Counted from the stretch's first letter, positions 8,422 to 17,582 are shown. The stretch is DNA of 59,391 nt from Alistipes sp. (GCA_017629985.1 JAGBWD010000032.1:1-59391), one strand, 5' to 3'. Translations and numbers: made by a program. The notes: generated by a model not told the origin, from the letters alone.

Positions 8422-9714
8422 ATGTTACAGAGACTTTTTGGTTTTGACCCATCACAAACTACAATCCGCAAGGAGATTATCGCAGGAATAACCACATTCC
8501 TCACCATGTCGTACATCCTTGCCGTAAACCCTAGCATGTTTTGCGCCTTGGATGGCATGCCCGGAGGTGCTGTATTTACCTCTACGGCCCTCGCCGCCAT
8601 CATAGGCTGCCTCGCCATGGCCTTCTGGGGTAAGCTCCCCTTTGGTCTAGCCCCAGGCATGGGACTAAACGCCTTCTTCGTATATAGCGTATGCCTCGGC
8701 ATGGGTTACACATGGCAGTTTGCCCTCACGGCTGTACTCCTCGAGGGTTTTACCTTTATCCTGCTCACGGTGACCAACGTCCGCGAGGCTATCGTAAACG
8801 CCATACCCCACAGCCTGCGTAACGCCATAGGTGCCGGCATCGGCCTGTTTATCGCTTTCATAGGCTTGAGTAGCGCAGGTGTCGTGGTGAAGAACGACTC
8901 TACGCTTGTTGCCCTTGGTGACATCACCTCTGGCTCGGCGCTCCTTGCCATCATAGGCATCCTCATCACAGGATTTATGTTTATCCGCAACATCCCTGGT
9001 GCTATCCTTGTGGGTATCCTTGCCACAATGGTTATTGGTATCCCTATGGGTGTCACCGAGTTTAAGGGCATACTCTCACGACCCGAGTCGATAGCCCCTA
9101 TCTTCTGCCAATTTGAGTTTGACAAAATCTTTAGCCTCGACATGCTCGTTGTGGTGTTCACATTCCTCTTTATAGATATGTTCGACACCGTAGGCACGCT
9201 TGTTGGTGTCTGCACCAAGGCAAATATGTTCGACAAAAATGGCAACATCTATAGAATCAAGGAGGCCTTTATGGCCGATGCTATAGCTACCACCGCAGGT
9301 GCTGTTCTCGGAACATCTACGACCACGACATACGTTGAGAGTGCGGCAGGTGTTGCGCAGGGTGGCCGCTCGGGCCTCACAGCCTTCGTCATCGCCATCT
9401 GCTTTGCTGTAGCCCTCTTCTTCTCGCCACTCTTCCTCTCTATCCCCTCGGCAGCCACAGCCCCAGCGCTTATCATCGTAGGTCTGCTGATGATTGAGCC
9501 TATTGTGAAGATTCCCTTCGATGACTTCTCGGAGTCTATCCCAGCCTTTACATGTATTATCATGATGCCACTTACCTACTCTATCTCAAACGGCATCCTG
9601 CTGGGTATGATTGCCTATGTTATTATCAACCTGATATGTGGCAAGGTTAATAAGATAACGCCATTCATGTATCTGCTAGTTATACTATTTATGCTGAAGT
9701 TTATATTCATATAG
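8422..9714 (+). CDS. NCS2 family purine permease (AzgA/PbuG type)
   Basis: The 430-aa protein is an integral inner-membrane transporter with about 12-14 hydrophobic segments. The N-terminus FGFDPSQTTIRKEIIAGITT, followed by FLTMSYILAVNP, and the later GTSTTTTYVESAAGVAQGG motif are typical of the COG2252 hypoxanthine/guanine/adenine proton symporters. The exact purine cannot be read from sequence. It begins 56 bases after the repressor and ends before a strong terminator. It is probably not functionally part of the phage-like module. Confidence 0.93.
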   Translation: MLQRLFGFDPSQTTIRKEIIAGITTFLTMSYILAVNPSMFCALDGMPGGAVFTSTALAAIIGCLAMAFWGKLPFGLAPGMGLNAFFVYSVCLGMGYTWQFALTAVLLEGFTFILLTVTNVREAIVNAIPHSLRNAIGAGIGLFIAFIGLSSAGVVVKNDSTLVALGDITSGSALLAIIGILITGFMFIRNIPGAILVGILATMVIGIPMGVTEFKGILSRPESIAPIFCQFEFDKIFSLDMLVVVFTFLFIDMFDTVGTLVGVCTKANMFDKNGNIYRIKEAFMADAIATTAGAVLGTSTTTTYVESAAGVAQGGRSGLTAFVIAICFAVALFFSPLFLSIPSAATAPALIIVGLLMIEPIVKIPFDDFSESIPAFTCIIMMPLTYSISNGILLGMIAYVIINLICGKVNKITPFMYLLVILFMLKFIFI

Positions 9715-9730
9715 TATAACAGATATAATA

Positions 9731-9759
9731 AAGCCTCGGAGACATCTCCGAGGCTTTTT
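9731..9759 (+). terminator. intrinsic terminator after the purine permease
   Basis: AAGCCTCGGAG (9731-9741), loop ACAT, CTCCGAGGCTTTTT: an 11-bp perfect stem followed by T residues. Confidence 0.93.
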
Positions 9760-9783
9760 GCTGTTGAGAAGCATCTTGCTCTG

Positions 9784-10269
9784 CTATCTTACTCTATCGT
9801 ATACCAGGAATGCGAATGGCGAGTCGAAATCCTCACCACTCTCGAAGCGCTCCTCTTTCACAAGGCGCCACTTGCTGTAGTCTACGGCTGGGAAGGAGGT
9901 GTCACCCTCGTAATCACGCTCTACACGTGTGATGTACATTCTGTCGGCTACCTCCAGCGCCTGCGCGTATATCTGCGCACCACCCATTATGAATATCTCC
10001 TCATCACCCTCGGCCATCGCTATAGCCTCCTCGAGGGAGTGAGCCACAAAGGCACCCTCAAACTCCACATCGGAGCGTGTGATGACTATATTCTTGCGCT
10101 TGGGCAGTGGGCGCGACCCTAGCGACTCGAAGGTCTTACGACCCATAATCACGGGATGCCCCGATGTTGTGGTGCGGAAGAATCGCATATCCTCCTTTAT
10201 ATGCCACAGCAAGGCATTCTTATCGCCTATAGTGCCATTTTGTGCTATTGCAACAATTATACTTACCAT
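9784..10269 (-). CDS. folA: dihydrofolate reductase
   Basis: This 161-aa enzyme reduces dihydrofolate to tetrahydrofolate with NADPH. Recognisable parts are the N-terminal MVSIIVAIAQNGTIG, the LLWHIKEDMRFFRTTT helix carrying the active-site acidic residue (Glu/Asp region), VIMGRKTFESLG with the NADPH-binding arginine, and EEIFIMGGAQIYAQAL near the C-terminus. It is in the same run as thyA, which regenerates its substrate, but a PEGA-repeat gene lies between the two. Confidence 0.96.
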   Translation of the reverse strand: MVSIIVAIAQNGTIGDKNALLWHIKEDMRFFRTTTSGHPVIMGRKTFESLGSRPLPKRKNIVITRSDVEFEGAFVAHSLEEAIAMAEGDEEIFIMGGAQIYAQALEVADRMYITRVERDYEGDTSFPAVDYSKWRLVKEERFESGEDFDSPFAFLVYDRVR

Positions 10270-10294
10270 AAAATTTTAAAGATTTAAGCCTAAA

Positions 10295-12280
10295 TTAAAA
10301 AGCGGACACGGCACGCACATAGCAGGTGCCGTACTTATCGAGGCTGCCGGTGTAGCCATTGTACATACTGACATACCACGCAAAGGACTTACTAGACTCC
10401 GTTGAAGACCAGTGCCACTTAGCTGATATCGCATCACCTCCTCGCTCGCAAAGAGTGCGATTTATAGCATCTCGTACACTATATAGTAACATCAACTCAT
10501 CCCTAGCTGGCAGATACCAATCATTACCCTTGGCTCTGCACCACACAAAGGCATAATACGCTGCACTATCCGAGCGCGACATAACTTTATCAGTATTTGC
10601 CTTACCATCACTCTCGCTTGAAGCGCCTACTACTATCTTTTTCTTATATTGCTTATCGTTACACCACTGTTTCGTAACTTGGTCGAGGCTAACAATCTTG
10701 CCATGCTTACCTGTAGCATCTACATAAAAGACAACGCCCTGCTTTGTGCCATCATCGTAGTAGTCACCAACTTTATAAGTAAGCTTCTTCACATTAAGAG
10801 CCACATTTATCTCCTCGTTACAATCCTTGGTGATATAGATATCCTTCTCGTAGGTTGTATAGCCATCGGCAACTATAGAGAGCTTATGCTTGCCTATTAA
10901 AACATTTTCTGTGAGGGGCGTGGTGCCTATAGCCTTGCCATCCACCATTACCGTAGCCATAGCCGGAGAGCTGACAACGGTAATATAGCCAAGGATAGCC
11001 TTGGGCGCAGGGATATCAATGCTCTGAACAGCAGAGCCATTAACAACTGTGCGAGTGACAGAGCTAGGCTCATAACCCTCCATACGTGCCTCAAAGATGT
11101 AGCTATCGGCAGTAAGATTACCACTCCATGGCGACCTGCCGAGGAGTTTGCCATTGGCATAGATGTCGAAATCACCACCTGCGTTGATGGTTACAGTGCC
11201 ATAGTTTGCTACAAGGGTTGGGGTGTAGGTGTAGGTTTCGCCATCGCTAATAGTGATGCTCGCCTCCGCGTTCTTATACAACTCCTTAACAATAAGTACA
11301 GAGTGCTGTCCACTAGCAAGCTTATCGCTCCTAAATGGCACGGTACCCAACAGGGTGTTATCAACATATACCGTTGCGCCATTGAGAATCTCCGATTCTG
11401 GGATGGAGAGCCAACCATAGGCGGGGCGTAGCGAGATGTTACGCTGTATCTTCTCGCCAGCGATGACAAAGGTGCCACTCTCGGTGTGATAATCCTTGGC
11501 AGAGATGGTATAGGTGTGTGTGCCATTGGGGAATGCCCTCTGCACAAAGCCTTGAGCATCAGCAGGGCATACATTGCCATCTATAACTACCATGGCATCT
11601 TTAGGCTCCACCTGAAGCACCAACCACTGTGGGCGTGACTGCGCGGTGTTTAGCTCCACGCGGAAGCTGATATTGGCAGGAGTAACCTCTATATTCATCT
11701 CGCGCTGCAGGGAGTTTTGCTGCACACGCACCACGTGGCTACCAAGGCTCACATCGCCGATGGTAATCTCCGAAATGCTATTGGTAAGACCCTTATACTC
11801 GCCATCGAGGTAGACATCGGCACCCTCAACACCTGCATTGATTATGATAGTCTGCTGCAGGCGTAGCTCCGCCTCGAGGCGATACTCCTTATTACCCTCC
11901 AGATTTAGGTTCACCTCGTTAGAGTCACCATACTTATCGTGGTGGAGGTAGAATCGGGTCTCGGGCTTCGCAGTAAGCTCTATGATAAGGCCGTTGCCCT
12001 CGGTGGCTACCTCGCGGCGCATAAGAGCTACGTTACCGCCCACAATCTTCACCGAGAGCTGGTCTATATCGGCTCTCGACATGCGGTTGATGCGCATCTT
12101 GATACGCGCACAGGGACGCTTCGAGTGGTCGGGCTGAATCTTGTCGATAGCAACGCCCGTAAGCGCACCCTGCTGCACAGGGGCAAAGCTCTGGGCATCT
12201 ATCTCGATGCTACGCTGCTGCGCCATAGCTATAACAGGCATCACAAAGCAGAGAAAAAGCAGAAGAAGTCTCTTCATCAC
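10295..12280 (-). CDS. PEGA-repeat protein with C-terminal DUF1566/FimH-like domain
   Basis: The product is 661 aa with a signal peptide (cleavage near AMAQQ, residue 20), so it is exported. After an N-terminal region it contains about five beta-rich PEGA-type repeats (residues 140-500), each with a variant of VDGxxxGTTPL or VYLDGEYKG; examples are ATVMVDGKAIGTTPL and ATVYVDNTLLGTVPF. The last 150 residues match the DUF1566/Lcl-type fold found in adhesins and lipoproteins (DWYLPARDEL, then HWSSTES and YVRAVSAF). A surface binding or envelope-associated function is likely; the ligand is unknown. It separates folA from thyA, on the same strand, with 25 and 33 base gaps. Confidence 0.85.
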   Translation of the reverse strand: MMKRLLLLFLCFVMPVIAMAQQRSIEIDAQSFAPVQQGALTGVAIDKIQPDHSKRPCARIKMRINRMSRADIDQLSVKIVGGNVALMRREVATEGNGLIIELTAKPETRFYLHHDKYGDSNEVNLNLEGNKEYRLEAELRLQQTIIINAGVEGADVYLDGEYKGLTNSISEITIGDVSLGSHVVRVQQNSLQREMNIEVTPANISFRVELNTAQSRPQWLVLQVEPKDAMVVIDGNVCPADAQGFVQRAFPNGTHTYTISAKDYHTESGTFVIAGEKIQRNISLRPAYGWLSIPESEILNGATVYVDNTLLGTVPFRSDKLASGQHSVLIVKELYKNAEASITISDGETYTYTPTLVANYGTVTINAGGDFDIYANGKLLGRSPWSGNLTADSYIFEARMEGYEPSSVTRTVVNGSAVQSIDIPAPKAILGYITVVSSPAMATVMVDGKAIGTTPLTENVLIGKHKLSIVADGYTTYEKDIYITKDCNEEINVALNVKKLTYKVGDYYDDGTKQGVVFYVDATGKHGKIVSLDQVTKQWCNDKQYKKKIVVGASSESDGKANTDKVMSRSDSAAYYAFVWCRAKGNDWYLPARDELMLLYSVRDAINRTLCERGGDAISAKWHWSSTESSKSFAWYVSMYNGYTGSLDKYGTCYVRAVSAF

Positions 12281-12313
12281 AATAGGGATAAAAGGGTATT
12301 ATAACATCTAAAA

Positions 12314-13207
12314 TCAGAACGAGAGAGGAGCCTTGATAGCTGGGTGAGGGTCGTAACCCTCGAGCGTAAAGTCCTCAAAAGTGTAGTCAAAGATGGAGCT
12401 TACCGAAGGGTTTAGCACCATGGTAGGGAGCTTACGTGGCTCACGTGAGAGCTGCTCCTCGGCCTGCTCGAGGTGATTGAGGTAGAGGTGAGCATCGCCC
12501 AACGTGTGAACAAACTCGCCAGGCTCCAAGCCACACTCCTTGGCAATCATCATCGTTAGCAACGCATACGAGGCGATGTTGAACGGCACGCCAAGGAAGG
12601 TATCACCACTGCGCTGGTAGAGCTGACAGGAGAGGCGACCCTCGGCAACGAAGAACTGAAACATGGTGTGACAGGGAGGAAGAGCCATGCTATCTACATC
12701 GGCAACATTCCACGCCGAGACAATCATACGGCGAGAGTTAGGGTTATGCTTAATAGTCTCGATAACCCTCTTAATCTGGTCGATAGCACCACCATCACCC
12801 GTAGGCCAGCTACGCCACTGATAGCCATATACATTGTTCAAATCACCAAAGCGGTAACCCTCGATGGGTGACTCAACGCCCGCAGCAGCAAGAAAAGTAT
12901 CCTTATCGACAGGCAACACACCATGACGCACACACAGCTCATTATAGTAGCGGAAGGCATCACTATCCCAGATATGTACCCCATTATCAACAAGGTACTT
13001 GATGTTGGTGTCACCCCTCAAGAACCACAAAAGCTCATAGATGACACCCTTCAAAAAGAGACGCTTCGTGGTAACCAGCGGAAAACCATCGCGAAGGTCA
13101 AAGCGCATCTGATAACCAAAGATACCCTTGGTGCCTGTGCCTGTTCTATCGCCGCGAACAACACCCTCGCGACATATCTTATCCAATAACTCAAGATATT
13201 GTTTCAT
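12314..13207 (-). CDS. thyA: thymidylate synthase
   Basis: This 297-aa enzyme methylates dUMP to dTMP using methylene-tetrahydrofolate. The family signatures are present: the N-terminal [20 protein letters not shown], the active-site cysteine in [12 protein letters not shown], and [20 protein letters not shown]. It is about 30 residues longer than the E. coli enzyme because of an insertion around residues 85-120, which is also present in many other bacterial ThyA proteins. Its start overlaps the lpxH stop by 17 bases, so the two are probably translated in sequence. Confidence 0.96.
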   Translation of the reverse strand: MKQYLELLDKICREGVVRGDRTGTGTKGIFGYQMRFDLRDGFPLVTTKRLFLKGVIYELLWFLRGDTNIKYLVDNGVHIWDSDAFRYYNELCVRHGVLPVDKDTFLAAAGVESPIEGYRFGDLNNVYGYQWRSWPTGDGGAIDQIKRVIETIKHNPNSRRMIVSAWNVADVDSMALPPCHTMFQFFVAEGRLSCQLYQRSGDTFLGVPFNIASYALLTMMIAKECGLEPGEFVHTLGDAHLYLNHLEQAEEQLSREPRKLPTMVLNPSVSSIFDYTFEDFTLEGYDPHPAIKAPLSF

Positions 13208-13949
13208 CTATATCAAAAGTTTTAAGTTCTAGTATATTTTGTTCATCCATAGTGATATAGGTAGCCCTATCGCCCGACCAATCGCTCATAAACAACACAT
13301 CGAGAGACTCCTCGGTATGACGATGTGGAAAGTGCATGTGACCAAAGATATATGCACAAACATCGCCATTTGCGGCGTGATGGTCACGAGCATAATCGAC
13401 AAGATATCCAAGCCTATCAGCAGAAATCTTCTCTACGTTATGGCTCTTGCGCGACTTGCCACTCCACCACCTACCAAAGCGCAAGGCGAGGTCGGGGTGT
13501 ATAATCCAGCTAAAGAGGCTCCTCAACCAACTAGAGCGAAACATCTTATTCATAATCTTGAGCAGAGGCTCACCATGGATATTCATATTATCGCCATGGG
13601 CAAGGTGCAACGCCTTGCCGCAGAGATGCTCTACCCTAGGCGCTCGGACTACCCTCATGCCACACTCACGCTCCAGGTAGTCGTAGCACCACATATCGTG
13701 GTTACCGGTGTAAAAGACAACCTCTACACCGCGGTCAGAAAGCTCCGCCAAACGCCCCAGAACGCGCACAAAGCCTTGTGGCACAACCCTGCGATACTCA
13801 AACCAAAAGTCAAAGATATCGCCAAGGAGGTAGAGGTGTGTAGCATCCTTGGAGATGGCATCCAGCCACCTGCAAAAGGCACGCTCGGTACGCTGCTGCT
13901 GATGCTTATCCCCAGCCCCGAGATGTATGTCCGACACAAAGTAAATCAT
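13191..13949 (-). CDS. lpxH: UDP-2,3-diacylglucosamine diphosphatase
   Basis: The 252-aa protein is a metallophosphoesterase of the LpxH group, which cleaves UDP-2,3-diacylglucosamine to lipid X in lipid A synthesis. Metal-binding motifs are visible in the expected order: [31 protein letters not shown] and FGHMHFPH. It is a peripheral membrane enzyme. Upstream, with one base between them, is the TlpA-like lipoprotein gene; downstream it overlaps thyA. The assignment to LpxH rather than a general phosphoesterase rests on the DFWFEY motif and length. Confidence 0.88.
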   Translation of the reverse strand: MIYFVSDIHLGAGDKHQQQRTERAFCRWLDAISKDATHLYLLGDIFDFWFEYRRVVPQGFVRVLGRLAELSDRGVEVVFYTGNHDMWCYDYLERECGMRVVRAPRVEHLCGKALHLAHGDNMNIHGEPLLKIMNKMFRSSWLRSLFSWIIHPDLALRFGRWWSGKSRKSHNVEKISADRLGYLVDYARDHHAANGDVCAYIFGHMHFPHRHTEESLDVLFMSDWSGDRATYITMDEQNILELKTFDIDETIS

Positions 13950-13950
13950 G

Positions 13951-15090
13951 CTATAGGCAACGCTTTATCTCGCGCTCGAGAGCCTCGATGCGTAGTGGTG
14001 CATTGGTGATATTTCCCTCGCGGTCGATGAGGTATGCCTTGGGCAGTGTAGCAACATTAAAGAGCGTAAAGACCTCGGCACTGCGGCCTCCATAGACAGA
14101 AATCCAGGGGTGACCCTGCTGACGCACCGCCTCAATCCACACCGCCTCATCGGAGTCGGCAGAGACATGATACACCTCAAAGCCCTGGTCGTGGTAACGC
14201 TCATAAAGAGCCTTAAGCTCGGCATTTATATTGTTGCACAAGGCACTCTCCGAAATCCAAAAGTAGAGCAACGTAACACCGCCAGAGAGCGACGCCAAGC
14301 GGTGCTTCGTGCGGTACATATCCTCAAGCTCTATATCGGGGTAGGAGGTCAATTCCACCTTGTTGATAACATCTATAAGAGCCTCACCCTCCGAAATCTC
14401 CCTCTCGAGATGCGAAAGATATGGCGAGTTGGGGTATCGCTGCTTCAACCCCTCAAGGACTGCCGCGTAGTGGGCCATAGTGATACCATAGCCATCGAGC
14501 TGTGGGATATACTGCTCGGCGATAGCATGACGCATGGCATACAACGCCGCAAGGTTCTGAAGATGAGAACCTACAAAGCGCACCTGGCTCTTGATAGCCT
14601 CCTGCGCAGCACGATAAGCCTCCCTCTCGGTGTAACGGCTAGAGCTATTTAGGTTCTCGGCGATGAGCGCCAAACGGTCACATGAGGCAAAATACTCACG
14701 GTTAAACTCACGAATAAGAGCCGACTCCTCCGACCCCTCAACCTCGTAGTTGAGGAATATATCCCCAGCAGACTCAAGGGTAATGTTATCGCCAGGAGCA
14801 ACAACAAGCATCACAGGACGGCTAGATGAGGTGGTGGAGAGCTTATAAAAACGTGGCGAGCTATCCTCCTCAATCTCTATCGAAAAGCTAAAACCACCAT
14901 TGTCGGCAAGAGCTACGGCAGCCATGCGCTCCGAGGCAACAAAATTGTCGGAGATACGCTCCAAAACTAGAGAATCGGCATTGCTGCCAACAAAACGCCC
15001 AGAGATAGTGGTGCTTACAGAGGGTTTCTCGCCGCCACATGCCACCATGAGCATCGAGAGAAGTGCTATAGAGAATAGATATTTCTTCAT
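13951..15090 (-). CDS. TlpA/DUF4369-type thioredoxin-like lipoprotein lacking CxxC
   Basis: The 379-aa protein has a lipoprotein signal (lipobox MVAC, Cys18) and the two-part structure of Bacteroidetes TlpA-like proteins: an N-terminal DUF4369-like beta domain, a helical middle, and a C-terminal thioredoxin fold (about 245-379). The fold keeps the cis-proline (ATLPKAYLID, P350). In place of the usual WCxxC, however, the sequence is WISESALC (278-285), so only one cysteine remains and the usual disulfide chemistry is not possible. It may bind or chaperone a partner rather than exchange disulfides. It is one base upstream of lpxH and likely in the same transcript. Confidence 0.85.
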   Translation of the reverse strand: MKKYLFSIALLSMLMVACGGEKPSVSTTISGRFVGSNADSLVLERISDNFVASERMAAVALADNGGFSFSIEIEEDSSPRFYKLSTTSSSRPVMLVVAPGDNITLESAGDIFLNYEVEGSEESALIREFNREYFASCDRLALIAENLNSSSRYTEREAYRAAQEAIKSQVRFVGSHLQNLAALYAMRHAIAEQYIPQLDGYGITMAHYAAVLEGLKQRYPNSPYLSHLEREISEGEALIDVINKVELTSYPDIELEDMYRTKHRLASLSGGVTLLYFWISESALCNNINAELKALYERYHDQGFEVYHVSADSDEAVWIEAVRQQGHPWISVYGGRSAEVFTLFNVATLPKAYLIDREGNITNAPLRIEALEREIKRCL

Positions 15091-15117
15091 ATTTACTTGG
15101 ATATCGATTATAACTTG

Positions 15118-15798
15118 TTACTTATGACTATTATTGCGGTGCTGCTTCATACCCTTCTGTGGATGTCCCTGCTGACCATGCGACTTACGACCATTGTTAC
15201 GCTGTTGCTTGCCGCGGCGCTGCTGACGCTGTGGCATACTATGACGATAGTCGCTACGCATGTCGGCAATAAACGAGAGATCCATATCTAGCTCGCCATC
15301 CGCCATAAGACGAATATCACGAGCTATAGAGTCATTATTTGGATGCTCGTTGTTGTACTCAAAGCTCTTCGTGCGCATGAAACGCGCCACATTTGCCAGC
15401 TCACCAATAGAGCGCGAATCACCATGCTCCTCGGCAATAAGACGCACAAAGCGCTGCGCATACTTACCATAGTGCTTAAATGTGATACGTGTCTGTGGAT
15501 ATGATAGTTTTTGAGGCCTCAATGTCAAATCCTGGCGTGATGGTTGCTGGTATGGAGAATCAACATCTAACTTAAAATCGGACATTATAAAGAGATGATC
15601 CCAAAGCTTATGCTTAAAATCCTCGGTGTCGCGAAGCGTAGGATTTAGATTTCCCATAACAGCTATGACAGCCTTCGCCTGTCGAGTACGCTCCTGACGA
15701 TCCTCAATATCTAACAGCGAGTCTACCATCTGATGGATATGACGACCATACTCCGGAAGATAGAGCTTACGCCGTGTGAAGTTATAATTTTTTCTCAT
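15118..15798 (-). CDS. DUF4290 family protein
   Basis: The 226-aa product matches the Bacteroidetes-specific DUF4290 family (N-terminus MRKNYNFTRRKLYLPEYGRH, then MGNLNPTLRD and DFKHKLWDHLFIMSDF). There is no signal peptide or membrane segment, so it is cytoplasmic; its function is not known. The C-terminal 45 residues are very basic and rich in Gln, Gly, His and Asn, a possible nucleic-acid-binding tail. I start at MRKNY, the family start, rather than at an ATG 42 bases upstream. It ends 27 bases before the TlpA-like gene. Confidence 0.82.
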   Translation of the reverse strand: MRKNYNFTRRKLYLPEYGRHIHQMVDSLLDIEDRQERTRQAKAVIAVMGNLNPTLRDTEDFKHKLWDHLFIMSDFKLDVDSPYQQPSRQDLTLRPQKLSYPQTRITFKHYGKYAQRFVRLIAEEHGDSRSIGELANVARFMRTKSFEYNNEHPNNDSIARDIRLMADGELDMDLSFIADMRSDYRHSMPQRQQRRGKQQRNNGRKSHGQQGHPQKGMKQHRNNSHK

Positions 15799-15995
15799 TG
15801 TTAAAATATATGAATCATGAATAAATAACGAGCTAAACATCTCCTTTAGTGCTAAAAGCCCATTATCATATTACGTTATCGCCACACTCTCCACAATTAT
15901 TGCAGGGATAGAACAAAGATTGCATCTTTAGCCGCTGAACAATGGCTGTGGTTTAACCATACAAAGTAACTAAAAATTATTTATATACGCAAACT

Positions 15996-17138
15996 ATGAC
16001 AAAAATTTTACTCCTTTCACATTCCAAAAATATGCTCAACTTCTTGAGCGAACGGCTGAAATTTGAAAACTTCGACACCACGGCTGCCGAGGATATATCA
16101 TCAGCAACGAAAATGTGCAACCAGAATCACTATGACGCAGCGATCGTAGATGGTGATATGGAGCATAAGAACATAGATATTCCCACAATCGTTGTAGTGC
16201 GCAAAGCCGAGGTCGAGAGCGCCGTAGAGGCGTTGCGAAGTGGCGCCGTAGATTACTTAAGCACCCCCGTAGATATGAACCGCCTCCTCTCCACGTTACG
16301 TAACATTAGTGGCGAGTCCCAAACGGATGAGCAACCACGACCTCGTACCCCACGCCACGCCGTAAGACGCACGAATTGTGCCACACAGCCAATAATAGGA
16401 GAATCCGAGGCCATAGGCCGCGTGAGAGAGATGATAGAGCGCGTAGCACCCTCGGATGCCCGAGTGCTAATCCTTGGAGAAAATGGAACAGGAAAGGAGC
16501 TTGTCGCACGATGGCTACACCTGAAGAGCAGCCGCTATGAGGCACCCTTCGTGGAGGTAAACTGCGCGGCTATACCTGCAGAACTTATCGAGAGCGAACT
16601 CTTTGGCCACGAGAAGGGCTCCTTCACCTCGGCAATAAAGCAACGTAAAGGAAAATTTGAACTCGCTGACGGAGGTACGCTCTTTATGGATGAGATTGGA
16701 GATATGTCGCTCTCGGCACAAGCAAAGGTGCTACGTGCGCTACAGGAGAGCAAAATAACGCGCGTGGGTGGCGACAAGGATATTAGCGTAGATGTGCGTG
16801 TGGTGGCGGCCACAAACAAGGATATCCGCGGAGAGATTATAAGGGGTAACTTCCGCGAAGACCTATATCACCGCTTGAGCGTCATAGAGATAGAGGTACC
16901 CCCATTAAGGGAGCGAAGAGAGGATATAAAGCTCCTTGTAGGCCACTTCATGGAGGAGATATGCTCACGCCACAACACCGAGGTAAAGGATATAGAGCCA
17001 CAAGCTATAGAGATACTCTCATCGCGCGACTGGACAGGTAACATCCGCGAGCTACATAATGTCGTTGAGCGACTTATAATCTTGAGCGACAGCACCATAA
17101 CCGCCGACATAGTGAGGAGATACTGTAGAGCGCGATAG
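15996..17138 (+). CDS. sigma54-type AAA+ activator with degenerate receiver and no HTH
   Basis: The 380-aa protein has a receiver-like N-terminal domain (1-105), a linker and an AAA+ domain (130-375). The AAA+ domain keeps Walker A GENGTGKE (161-168) and Walker B GGTLFMDEIGD (226-236). The sigma54-contact loop reads GSFTSA (208-213) instead of GAFTGA. The receiver has a candidate phosphorylation site (D52 in AIVDGD) but lacks the acidic pair near the start (LLLSHSKN) and the conserved Lys before Pro (STPVD), so phosphorylation is doubtful. The protein stops right after the AAA+ lid, with no Fis-type DNA-binding domain. No partner histidine kinase is adjacent. Confidence 0.88.
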   Translation: MTKILLLSHSKNMLNFLSERLKFENFDTTAAEDISSATKMCNQNHYDAAIVDGDMEHKNIDIPTIVVVRKAEVESAVEALRSGAVDYLSTPVDMNRLLSTLRNISGESQTDEQPRPRTPRHAVRRTNCATQPIIGESEAIGRVREMIERVAPSDARVLILGENGTGKELVARWLHLKSSRYEAPFVEVNCAAIPAELIESELFGHEKGSFTSAIKQRKGKFELADGGTLFMDEIGDMSLSAQAKVLRALQESKITRVGGDKDISVDVRVVAATNKDIRGEIIRGNFREDLYHRLSVIEIEVPPLRERREDIKLLVGHFMEEICSRHNTEVKDIEPQAIEILSSRDWTGNIRELHNVVERLIILSDSTITADIVRRYCRAR

Positions 17139-17160
17139 GCTCGTGGCAATCTATATAGCA

Positions 17161-17252
17161 ATAGGGAGTTTAAGGAGTTTAGGGAGTTTAGGGATTAGAG
17201 TTGGCGGCGTGCTGTTCTCTCCCTAAATTCCCTAATTTCCCTAAATTCCCTA
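17161..17252. repeat. imperfect inverted repeat of a 9-10 base purine motif
   Basis: The left arm (17161-17200) repeats variants of GGGAGTTTA; the right arm (17218-17252) repeats CCCTAAATT and is largely the reverse complement of the left. The loop is about 17 bases. A related, shorter element lies at 37922-37983. Confidence 0.75.
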
Positions 17253-17278
17253 TCAATGCTCCTTTCTGTGGAACAGTT

Positions 17279-17491
17279 CCCCACGTCACTACGTTCCTCG
17301 GGATGACGCTCTTGTTGTCCACGTCATTGCGAGAGCCACTAGCTCGTGGCAATCTCTTCTTTACAGCGGTAGATCCCCACGTCACTACGTTCCTCGGGAT
17401 GACGCTCTTGTTGTCCACGTCATTGCGAGAGCCGTTAGGCTCGTGGCAATCTCTGCCGTCATTGCGAGGTGCATAGCGCAGTGGCAATAAC
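17279..17491. repeat. tandem 96-base intergenic repeat with REP-like hairpins
   Basis: A 59-base block is present identically at 17279-17337 and 17375-17433 (start to start 96 bases). Each is followed by a variable triplet and CTCGTGGCAATCT. A third, partial copy (GTCATTGCGAG...GTGGCAATAA) lies at 17457-17490, and an isolated AGGCTCGTGGCAATCT at about 17138-17153. CATTGCGAGAGCC and GGCTCGTGGCAAT can pair as a hairpin. These resemble REP-type intergenic repeats. No protein-coding role is apparent. Confidence 0.8.
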
Positions 17492-17495
17492 ACAA

Positions 17496-17541
17496 GAAAA
17501 AGCCTCGGATGGGCGTACCTTGCGTACTGCCCATTCGAGGC
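17496..17541 (-). terminator. terminator with GTAC-core palindrome
   Basis: GCCTCGGATGGGC (17502-17514) pairs with GCCCATTCGAGGC (17529-17541); the loop has GTAC on both sides. On the minus strand the hairpin is followed by TTTTT, so it terminates the outer-membrane-protein gene that ends at 17583. Its inner core is shared with the repeats at 54.2-54.4 kb. Confidence 0.8.
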
Positions 17542-17582
17542 GTTTACTGCTGCGCCGCTAAAGCGCCAATATCAAAAGAGAT

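Noticed and set aside
13239-14009. A 256-codon open frame on the plus strand opposite lpxH and the TlpA-like gene
   Set aside because: It lies antisense to a clear metallophosphoesterase with all metal motifs and has no recognisable domain; it is an overlap shadow caused by codon bias.
14110-14652. A 180-codon plus-strand frame opposite the TlpA-like lipoprotein
   Set aside because: The minus-strand gene has a lipobox, thioredoxin fold and operon spacing; the plus frame has none of these.
17279-17491. A CRISPR array
   Set aside because: Repeats are 59 bases with a 96-base period and near-constant intervening sequence, only two full copies, and no cas genes.
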